Source of the DNA: Cellulosilyticum lentocellum DSM 5427
GTDB taxonomy: Bacteria > Bacillota > Clostridia > Lachnospirales > Cellulosilyticaceae
DNA: 64,000 nucleotides
Assembly: GCF_000178835.2 (NCBI RefSeq)
Contig: NC_015275.1
Span: 3,555,001 to 3,619,000, forward strand
Reading direction: 5' to 3'
In this document: positions 34,994-42,221 of the stretch, piece after piece
Layout of the letters: every line of letters starts with the position of its first letter
How positions within the stretch are numbered: position 1 is the stretch's first letter
Program-made: the position numbers and the translations under genes
Notes under the pieces: generated by a model
The model's database searches: none
Told to the model about the DNA's origin: nothing
Seen by the model: the letters and a program-made list of their open reading frames with translations, nothing else

Positions 34994-35414
34994 TCACCTC
35001 GTTACTGTATTAATATATTTGCTGATTGTACTTTTAATATAGCCCTCAAAATTCTCATCTGCTATTCGAATTTGAAAATCATCATATATCTCTACTATTC
35101 TCCAATTGTCATTTATAGCAAAACCACAGTAACAGTCCCCTACTACATAGTCTCCAAAATACAAAATCCCTTGAATCTCTTTGATTTTTCTTTTATAAAT
35201 CACCTCTGTTTCAATTACTCCATGAAATATACTAAGGCAAGTATCTATTTCAATATCTCCCCACCCTACTTCCCTTAAAAATTCAATATAATCTTTAGGT
35301 AAATCTGGATATTTTTTTTATATCTTTTTCTAATTCCTCTTCCAATATTTCTTCAAATTCATTGATTAACTGATAATTATTAAGTACTAACATTAATTCA
35401 TTATATCTCCCCAT
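34994..35414 (-). pseudogene. SUKH-1 (SMI1/KNR4)-type immunity-like gene, frameshifted in an A8 run
   Basis: The ATG at 35412-35414 has a GGAG site 8 nt upstream and opens a frame starting MGRYNELMLVLNNYQLI. At 35312-35319 there is a run of eight As (coding strand); with seven As the frame would continue as KYPDLPKDYIEFLREVGWGD and on into the 69-codon frame that ends at 34994 (ILYFGDYVVGDCYCGFAIND, NFEGYIKSTI). The joined 140-residue protein has the SUKH fold pattern. As given, translation ends shortly after the A-run. SUKH proteins are often immunity partners of polymorphic toxins. A real mutation, phase variation, slippage on the A-run, or a sequencing error could each explain the break. 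Confidence 0.68.
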
Positions 35415-35822
35415 ATTATGTTCTCCTTTTATATATCTCTTTTAAACTATAAATATTCTGGATTATTTATCTCCTAGTTAAAACTCCTTCTAGTATAGCT
35501 TGTTAAGGTAAATATATGAAAGCATTCCAAATAAGACATACTCAAAAATTCTCACAGATTCTAATTTTTCAATACTAAATACAATCTGCTAATGCTACTG
35601 CTTTCTTTATACCTACTTCATTATTATAATTCACAATCCCTATTTTATATGCTATGTGTGACTGGGGAGAAGAAAATAGAAAATCCACCGATAAAGTTTA
35701 AAGAATATCTATGCCAGAGTCTTTTTGGAAAAATCAAAGGCACAATAATATGTAGGCAAATGAATGCCATATTTCAAAGGTATTGTCAAAAATACAAATG
35801 CAAAAAGACTTCACGATTGTGT
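35415..35822. other. 408-bp region without a recognisable gene
   Basis: It contains the ribosome site and presumably the promoter of the SUKH-like gene. A 99-codon plus-strand frame over 35592-35891 is rich in Cys, Phe and Leu, lacks a ribosome site and overlaps the opposite small membrane gene, so it is not called. Nothing else was recognised. Confidence 0.4.
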
Positions 35823-36053
35823 CTATTCCTCTGGTTTTTTAATCTTTTTATACTCTTTATAGGTTACAATGGCTTCGTAGATGAACAATAAAATATACAC
35901 TAGAACAAGAATAACTGAAGCCATACAGCTTACTGCTATATCTCCCTCTCCATTATACCAAGACCACCCTATGACAAGAAGCCCAATTCGTAGAATACCC
36001 CATCTTATAACTACCTGACATATAAACGAGAAAATAAGTTGTACTCTTGTCAC
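35823..36053 (-). CDS. Small three-helix membrane protein, unknown function
   Basis: 76 residues from a GTG at 36053 with an AAGGAG site 8 nt upstream. It has three hydrophobic stretches (LIFSFICQVVIRWGILRIGLL, MASVILVLVYILLFIYEAIV) and a lysine-rich tail (YKEYKKIKKPEE). It lies between the SUKH-like and DUF4259-like genes on the same strand, so it may belong to the same immunity-type island. No family recognised. Confidence 0.55.
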   Translation of the reverse strand: MTRVQLIFSFICQVVIRWGILRIGLLVIGWSWYNGEGDIAVSCMASVILVLVYILLFIYEAIVTYKEYKKIKKPEE

Positions 36054-36231
36054 AATCTATGCTCCTTCTTCAATACAGTGTTGATAGGTTCCATTACATA
36101 CAGTTACTTGTGTATATTATTCCCAAAACTAGGCTTACTTATCACTTTCTCTATAAAGAATTTTAATACACTATACTATCTAGCCGTTCCAAGAACGATA
36201 ATTACTATTTCTCATTCTACATAGTCAACTA

Positions 36232-37698
36232 TTAATGATTGTGTCTTTCTATTATTGTTCGAATAATATCTGTTGTATTATCAACTCCTTCTAGCCCTAA
36301 TCTTGTTAATTCTCGTTCGTAGCCTTTAACTGCTTCTAGTATTAAATGATCTGTATGCAAAATATGTTCTTTACATACCTCTAAGTCCTCATTATCAGGA
36401 AGATTTCTTAGTAAATATTTACCTCTATATTTCATTCCTTTAGGCATCCATGAGTCCAATATATCTACAAATGGAAGTAAATACTCTCCTTTTCCATTTT
36501 TCTTATTTATAGAAAAGCATACAAATGGTACAAAATCTGCAAATTCTCTTAAATGATCATCATCTATAAGCTTTACATATACAAATGGTACCTCATCCAT
36601 CACATCTGGTACTACCAACTCCATGCCTCTTATTTCATATACATAGAGATATATCTTCCAGCCTTTATATTGCTCTTTCCCCTCTGGTGGTTGATCAATA
36701 ATGTATTCAAATCTATCGCCTATCCACCATCTATTCTTATGTGAGCTATGTATGGGATGATTATCAGTTCTTTTTATTTTATGATTTTTTCCTCTTTTTA
36801 TAGGTAAGCTCTGATGTCCCTGTACAAAAGACACTCTATCCTCTAACTGTAACCCTGTTGCACGCTCTAGTAATTTATTATATTCTATTCTTTGCAACTC
36901 TCTCTCATATTCTTCAATTGCATCTGCTTTAAATGACCACCATAATTGAAAGTCTTCTCTTTTTATTTCAAGTGTTGGATATTGAAAATGCTCACATACA
37001 CCTAGGAATTCTATCTCTTTAGGATAAAAACGATGGGATGTTTCAACAAGTGCCTTTTCAAATGCCCCTTGTCCCGTACTCCATTCTATAGACCAAACAA
37101 TAAATGGCAGAGAATTGATTTGTGAGGCATCCTTCGGTTTTTCTTTTGACATTTTTAAATAAATATAAGGTACAACATCCACCACGCCCCTAACTACTAG
37201 CTCCATTTCACGTAAACGACTTACATAAATAACTCCCCACCAGTCTTCATATTCTTCCTTTCCCTCTGGTGGATTCTTTATTTGATATAAATATACTTCT
37301 CTTGGTGTCCATTTTGTAATAAAAGGTTGATGTACTGCTATCCTTTTTCGTTTTGGCATCTCAGTATTTAATTGTGCTTCTAATTTTTCTAATACTTTAT
37401 TTCTGGCTTTTTTAGTCTTTTCATCTTCGAAGCGATTAGCTAGTCTCTCCTCACTAATTAAAGCTAATGCTTTGCTTTTCACTTCGTAAGTTAATCTTCC
37501 CCTTTTCCACATGGTATCAGCCAAAGCAAACCAAACATCATATTGGTCATCATCATCCTCCATTTCCTCTTTATAGGACTGAAAAATCTCAGCTAATGTT
37601 TCTTCATCACTTTTCCCACCTTTTAGTTTTGATAAATATTCGTCTTTGACATCTTCGCCCAAATCATTTGAATAAAGACCAGTTCCCCAATTTCCCAT
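36232..37698 (-). CDS. DUF4259-type protein with a tandemly repeated domain
   Basis: 488 residues. The N-terminus MGNWGTGLYSNDLGEDVKDE is typical of DUF4259, followed by an acidic helical segment. Two copies of one domain follow: about residues 126-280 (PPEGKEEYEDWWGVIYV, MELVVRGVVDVVPYIYLK) and 320-475 (PPEGKEQYKGWKIYLYV, MELVVPDVMDEVPFVYVK), each ending in a helix with a YERELxR motif. DUF4259 proteins frequently sit among toxin-immunity genes; the repeat suggests an internal duplication. No toxin gene is visible within the window. Function unknown. Confidence 0.72.
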   Translation of the reverse strand: MGNWGTGLYSNDLGEDVKDEYLSKLKGGKSDEETLAEIFQSYKEEMEDDDDQYDVWFALADTMWKRGRLTYEVKSKALALISEERLANRFEDEKTKKARNKVLEKLEAQLNTEMPKRKRIAVHQPFITKWTPREVYLYQIKNPPEGKEEYEDWWGVIYVSRLREMELVVRGVVDVVPYIYLKMSKEKPKDASQINSLPFIVWSIEWSTGQGAFEKALVETSHRFYPKEIEFLGVCEHFQYPTLEIKREDFQLWWSFKADAIEEYERELQRIEYNKLLERATGLQLEDRVSFVQGHQSLPIKRGKNHKIKRTDNHPIHSSHKNRWWIGDRFEYIIDQPPEGKEQYKGWKIYLYVYEIRGMELVVPDVMDEVPFVYVKLIDDDHLREFADFVPFVCFSINKKNGKGEYLLPFVDILDSWMPKGMKYRGKYLLRNLPDNEDLEVCKEHILHTDHLILEAVKGYERELTRLGLEGVDNTTDIIRTIIERHNH

Positions 37699-37772
37699 TT
37701 ACATTCTCCCCATTCGTATAAAAAATTGATGTTACAATAAAAGTATATCTACCTAACGTTTATATTAATGTT

Positions 37773-38621
37773 CTATATTTTCACTTTTCCTTCTGCTACA
37801 ATACACACTTGGCCACTTACAATCATTTCATCCGTCTGCTTTTTCTTATTAATTACAATTTCACTGTCTCTTTCTAAAAAGCGTCCTTGCCTTAATAAAA
37901 TGACTTCAGATTCCAAAAAGACTTTATACTTATATAAGTATGCTCCCACGGGACCAGCAGCACTTCCTGTTGCAACATCTTCAACAAGTCCTCTTGAATC
38001 CCATGTTCTACCTTCTATTTCATTTACATCAAATATATATACGAATTTTGCCCCTATATTCGCAAGCACTTGTTCATAATCCTCAGTTTTGATTTTAGCC
38101 TTTTCTAAACCTGATACAACTGGCACTAATAAATATGGAAGACCGGTCGATACAACTTCTAGAGGAAATTCTTTTGAAAGATTCTCCTGACCTAAATTGA
38201 GTGGTTCTATTAATTCCATATAGCAATTTTCATCTATTCGCTTCATAAACTCTACTTTCCCTTGATTCATGAAGCACTTAAATCCTCCCTCCTCCTTTTT
38301 ACTTTCTACTTGTACTACTTTTTTATTTAATCGAAACGAAATTTCTATCTTCTTATCCTCCATGAAATATGCTTGATGTATAACTGCTGCTGCCCCTAAT
38401 ATAGGATGTCCTGCAAAATCAAGTTCTTCCTCTACTGTAAAAATTCTTGCCTGAAAATCCTTCTCTCCAAGACGTACAAGAAATATTGTTTCAAACTGTT
38501 TAAATTCTTTGGCTATTATTTGCATCTTTTCTCTAGTCAAAAATTCTTCTAGTATCATAACTGTTAGTCCATTTCCAGTAAAAGCCCCTTTACAAAATAC
38601 ATCTACATGAAAATATCTCAT
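37773..38621 (-). CDS. PhzF-family isomerase-like protein
   Basis: 282 residues from the ATG at 38621, which has an AGGGGG site 9 nt upstream; a 17-codon upstream extension (KKNSNLKKKKYRGNKK) looks like translated leader. The family start MRYFHVDVF, the motif DFAGHPILGAAAVIH and the C-terminal VATGSAAGPVGAYLYKYK are all present. PhzF proteins have the diaminopimelate-epimerase fold. No phenazine genes are near, so a general isomerase or epimerase role is more likely. Confidence 0.85.
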   Translation of the reverse strand: MRYFHVDVFCKGAFTGNGLTVMILEEFLTREKMQIIAKEFKQFETIFLVRLGEKDFQARIFTVEEELDFAGHPILGAAAVIHQAYFMEDKKIEISFRLNKKVVQVESKKEEGGFKCFMNQGKVEFMKRIDENCYMELIEPLNLGQENLSKEFPLEVVSTGLPYLLVPVVSGLEKAKIKTEDYEQVLANIGAKFVYIFDVNEIEGRTWDSRGLVEDVATGSAAGPVGAYLYKYKVFLESEVILLRQGRFLERDSEIVINKKKQTDEMIVSGQVCIVAEGKVKI

Positions 38622-38779
38622 TTTCTTATTCCCCCTATATTTTTTCTTCTTGAGATTTGAATTTTTCTTCATCTAACTAATATATCCGATTTAAATTTAG
38701 TCAGAATTTTCACTGTAAAATATATTTATCATACAATAAAACAAAACTATTGTCATCCCAATTCAAAGCTTTAAGACCA

Positions 38780-39766
38780 TCATGATATACAATTCTCAAA
38801 GATTGGTTCAATATACTCCTTAATAAATTCTATTCTATCTGTGACATTCTGTTTAAAAAGAGCGGTAATTGAAATCACTATATTTTTCTTTTTGTTTACA
38901 TATATGACATTTCCACCATCTCCAATTGCTGCAAATCCATCATCAACAATCCACCATAAATATCCATATAAAAGATTTGCTTTCTCCCATCTGCTATGTT
39001 CCTTGGTACTCTCCTTTATCCACTCTGTCGATACGATTTGCTTTCCATTCCAAACTCCGTCATCCAACAATAACTTACCTATACTTGCCATATCTACTGG
39101 GGATAGGGTAAGTCCCCATCCAGCAGAGTTCAAACCAGATGCGTCAGCAACCCAACCGCTGATATTAGTAGCTTTGTTAAATGCACTTTGTTCCTTTGCA
39201 GTTCGAAAAAATATATTACGCTCTACAATAATTCCAAGCGGTGAGAATAAATGATCTGTTGCAAACTCAAGCACCGTTTGTCCGGTTACTTTCATTAAAA
39301 TACCAGACAAAATATCTGGTCCTACAATAGGTGTGTACCTAAATTGACCTATTTGTCCTTTACCTCCCAACAAATCAAGCGTAAATTTCAACCAATTATC
39401 ACTCATGAAATACTTAATGTAGGTGTAGGGTGCAAACTTATATTTATATGGGGTGGTCATTGTAAGTAAATCTTTAATGGTAACATTCTGTATGGTCTTT
39501 TCCCCCTTTTTTACTATGTAATCAGGGAAAAAATCCAATACTTTTTGATTGACACTTTTGATGTATCCTTTGTCTATTGCAATCCCTATCAATATCGAAA
39601 TAATACTTTTTGACACTGAATAAACATGGATCCTGCTATCAGCTGTACACTCATTAAAATACTTTTCGTATCGCATTTCACCATCTTTAAGTACAACTAC
39701 TCCTGCAATATTACCATATTCATTATTTATTTTACTCTCTAACTCTTTAAGTTTTTCTTTATTCAT
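38780..39766 (-). CDS. Serine hydrolase of the class C beta-lactamase / PBP family
   Basis: 328 residues from the ATG at 39766, which has a GGAGAG site; the open frame extends 20 codons upstream through the palindromic leader, which is unlikely to be coding. The nucleophile motif SVSK (YSVSKSIISILIGIAI), a tyrosine motif (YGYLWW) and DLLTMTTPYKYKF define the family. It has no signal peptide, so it is probably a cytoplasmic esterase or amidase and not a secreted beta-lactamase. It lies downstream of an AraC-GyrI regulator. Confidence 0.8.
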   Translation of the reverse strand: MNKEKLKELESKINNEYGNIAGVVVLKDGEMRYEKYFNECTADSRIHVYSVSKSIISILIGIAIDKGYIKSVNQKVLDFFPDYIVKKGEKTIQNVTIKDLLTMTTPYKYKFAPYTYIKYFMSDNWLKFTLDLLGGKGQIGQFRYTPIVGPDILSGILMKVTGQTVLEFATDHLFSPLGIIVERNIFFRTAKEQSAFNKATNISGWVADASGLNSAGWGLTLSPVDMASIGKLLLDDGVWNGKQIVSTEWIKESTKEHSRWEKANLLYGYLWWIVDDGFAAIGDGGNVIYVNKKKNIVISITALFKQNVTDRIEFIKEYIEPIFENCIS

Positions 39767-39788
39767 ATCATTAAACTCTCCTATAAAA

Positions 39789-39830
39789 TTTAATGGATAT
39801 ATCCTTAAAACAAAGGATATATCCATTAAA
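39789..39830. terminator. Perfect 18-bp hairpin between the AraC-GyrI and serine hydrolase genes
   Basis: TTTAATGGATATATCCTT and its exact complement flank AAAACA, 60 bp after the AraC-GyrI stop and directly before the hydrolase ribosome site. It could end the regulator transcript, act as an operator (the arm itself contains the palindrome GGATATATCC) or both. Confidence 0.6.
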
Positions 39831-39889
39831 AATGCTTTTCAAGTACTATTTTAAACCTTTCGCCATATGCTTAACTTACATTCTTGTAT

Positions 39890-40747
39890 TTATTTCTTTT
39901 TTACCGGAATCCATATCTCGCTATAGTAATGATCATCCTCTATTCCATTTTTGTACTTAGAGGCATCACCATACATTTCGATACAATATCCTGCCGCAAA
40001 TTCATACTCTTTACAGTTTGGTAGCCATTCGGAAAATATTTTTTGATTAACCTCTTGCATTGCTTTTGGCATTGCTCCTCTACAAGGAAAAACAGCCCAT
40101 GTATAGCTAGGAATTACTTTCGTAACAAAGCCCTCCGGTATTTCTGCTCTCCCATTGTAATCGTCTGCTATCAGATACTCAAACTCCTTGTCTCCCATAC
40201 TTTCATCCATATTCACGCCATACATGCCACAAACGATACTCCCTTTACCACTTTGATAATGTTCTGTCCAAAACTTTGGAATTTCTGTTTTCGCATCATC
40301 ATACTTAAACTTTTTCTGTGCACCTATAACCGTAAATGCCTCTTTTTCAACAATTTTGTATTCCATAGTAAAACCACCTTTCAAAGTAAATGAGATTTTC
40401 AGTGGAGCAAACGATTTAATCATTGCTCCATCCTTTCGTACAGCTGTAGGTGTAACACCATGGAAACGTGTAAAAGCTTTTGAAAAGCTATCTGGCGACT
40501 CATAGCCATATTTGAGTGCAATATCAATGATTCTTGTATCCGAGGAAACAAGTTCGCTTCCGGCAAGTGTGAGCCTACGTTGTCTAATATAATCACCCAC
40601 AGTAAAACCACAAAGCATGGAAAATCCTTTTTGAAAATAAAAGGGTGAGATGAGCGCATGACTTGCAATTCTTTCGATGGTCAGTTCATCCGTAAGATTT
40701 TCCTCAATATAATCGATAGCTTCGCTAATACTTTTTATCCATTCCAT
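39890..40747 (-). CDS. AraC-family regulator with C-terminal GyrI-like domain
   Basis: 285 residues. AraC DNA-binding domain at 8-105 (IERIASHALISPFYFQKGFS and IIDIALKYGYESPDSFSKAFTRFHG) and a GyrI-like effector domain at about 125-285 (KIVEKEAFTVIGAQKKFKYDD; EMYGDASKYKNG; EIWIPVKK). A GGGAGG site precedes the ATG. This is the third GyrI-containing gene in the window. The ligand and targets are unknown; the adjacent hydrolase is the obvious candidate. Confidence 0.88.
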   Translation of the reverse strand: MEWIKSISEAIDYIEENLTDELTIERIASHALISPFYFQKGFSMLCGFTVGDYIRQRRLTLAGSELVSSDTRIIDIALKYGYESPDSFSKAFTRFHGVTPTAVRKDGAMIKSFAPLKISFTLKGGFTMEYKIVEKEAFTVIGAQKKFKYDDAKTEIPKFWTEHYQSGKGSIVCGMYGVNMDESMGDKEFEYLIADDYNGRAEIPEGFVTKVIPSYTWAVFPCRGAMPKAMQEVNQKIFSEWLPNCKEYEFAAGYCIEMYGDASKYKNGIEDDHYYSEIWIPVKKK

Positions 40748-40779
40748 AGTTTCTACCTCCCTGCTATGTCTCTATGTTA

Positions 40780-41349
40780 TTACTTCAAAAGATTCCTTTC
40801 CCGACTTATTGTGCCTTCTTTTGTCCGAATAGCTTCCTTCTCCCATTCCTCTCTAGTGATGACATATACTTTTGTAATCTCATTCTCCTTATCTATAAAT
40901 TCATCAACTTGATGCATCCCTATTGAAAGTGCTGTGGCATACGAACCAATATTTGTATGCTTCATATAAGAATAGATCCTATTGAATGGTGTATTCTTAA
41001 AAACCCAATCCCTGCTCGCTTTGGCTGCCTCACTTGCATACCCTTGTCGTTGGCAGTCTTTTCGGATATGATATCCAATCTCAGGTTTAATCTGACCATT
41101 TATAAGTTGCATGGTCAAGCCACAATCACCTATCATTTCTCCTGTTGCCTTGAGTATGACTGCCCATAATCCAAATCCAAAAATCTTATATCTTTCTCTG
41201 TTTTTCTCAATCCAATTCATCACTCTTTTTTCATCAAAAGTATAGGGATAATGTTCCATAATATCTGAATCAGCAAGAACAGCATAAAGTGCCTCAAAAT
41301 CACTTTCATTCATTTCTCTTAAGGATAATCTCTCTGTTTCTATATGCAT
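40780..41349 (-). CDS. GNAT acetyltransferase, RimJ/RimL type
   Basis: 189 residues. MHIETERLSLREMNESDFEALY at the start and KPEIGYHIRKDCQRQGYASEAAKA (acetyl-CoA loop RxxGYA) are diagnostic of the RimJ/RimL-like branch, which acetylates N-termini or small amines. The C-terminal YSYMKHTNIGSYATALSIGM segment is motif B. A GGAG site precedes the ATG. The substrate is not inferable. Confidence 0.87.
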   Translation of the reverse strand: MHIETERLSLREMNESDFEALYAVLADSDIMEHYPYTFDEKRVMNWIEKNRERYKIFGFGLWAVILKATGEMIGDCGLTMQLINGQIKPEIGYHIRKDCQRQGYASEAAKASRDWVFKNTPFNRIYSYMKHTNIGSYATALSIGMHQVDEFIDKENEITKVYVITREEWEKEAIRTKEGTISRERNLLK

Positions 41350-41544
41350 ACCTCTATCTCCTATGGTAACTATGACTTATCAATTTAATTTCAATATAAT
41401 ACTTATTGATACGCTTGTCTATTCATTCTCCTACTCTAAAATGGTATTTCTATTTTGCTAAACCTACCGTCTTTCCTTTAATTATTTTTCAAAACTCGTT
41501 AAATTGCACAAAATAATAATTAATTTATTATAATTTTAGGTGAA

Positions 41545-41611
41545 TTGAAGTAAATATTGATTGTGATACAATGAAAACTAGGAAACCAATTATAGTTTTT
41601 TAGTTTCCTAG
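41545..41611 (+). promoter_or_regulatory. Promoter and operator-like inverted repeat before the TetR gene
   Basis: TTGAAG (41545-41550) and TACAAT (41567-41572) are 16 bp apart. CTAGGAAAC (41578-41586) and GTTTCCTAG (41603-41611) form a 9-bp inverted repeat over the likely start of transcription; the right arm runs into the AGGAGG ribosome site of the TetR gene. The repeat may be the TetR operator, a leader hairpin that hides the ribosome site, or both. Confidence 0.65.
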
Positions 41612-41623
41612 GAGGATACGAAT

Positions 41624-42184
41624 ATGGATTTACATACAAGTATATTGGAAGCATGTATTACTGTGTTTAATAAAAAAGGCATTAAGTTTACCATGGATGA
41701 TTTGGCGAAAGAATTATCCATAAGCAAGAAAACGATTTACTCTGTCTTTAATGACAAGGAATCTCTACTACTACAAATGGTGGATTATTGTTTCGATGGC
41801 ATTAAAGACAGCGAGAACAAAGTGCTTTCGGATAGCAGCTTAAATACGGCCGAGAAGATAGAAACGATTTTAGGCGTTCTGCCTGACTGCTATCAAAATC
41901 TGGATTTCAGCCAGTTATATCTTATCAAGGATAAGCATCCTCTGGTATATTCACAGATTGAACAGCGCCTTGAAAATGGTTGGGAAAATACAATTGCCCT
42001 CTTAGAACAGGGGATGCAAGAAGGAGTGGTTCGCCCGATACACCCCATTATCATCAAAACAATATTTGAAGCTACACTGGAACAATTTCTAAAAAGAGAC
42101 CTGCTTGAGAAAAATAACATCACTTATCAGCAGGCATTGAAAGAAACGGTTAAAACGCTTACAAGAGGCATTATTGTAGATTGA
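41624..42184 (+). CDS. TetR-family transcriptional regulator
   Basis: 186 residues. The N-terminal helix-turn-helix (FTMDDLAKELSISKKTIYSVFNDKESLL) is typical; the rest is a helical ligand domain. An AGGAGG site precedes the ATG. It is the first gene before a four-gene galactoside operon on the same strand (31 bp to the next gene), so it probably controls it and itself. Confidence 0.9.
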   Translation: MDLHTSILEACITVFNKKGIKFTMDDLAKELSISKKTIYSVFNDKESLLLQMVDYCFDGIKDSENKVLSDSSLNTAEKIETILGVLPDCYQNLDFSQLYLIKDKHPLVYSQIEQRLENGWENTIALLEQGMQEGVVRPIHPIIIKTIFEATLEQFLKRDLLEKNNITYQQALKETVKTLTRGIIVD

Positions 42185-42221
42185 CAGATTCCATTTTTTA
42201 AACCGAAAGGTTGGTGTGTTA

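Noticed and set aside
35592-35891. 99-codon plus-strand frame
   Set aside because: No ribosome site, odd Cys/Phe/Leu composition, and it overlaps the opposite-strand small membrane gene, which has a good start site.
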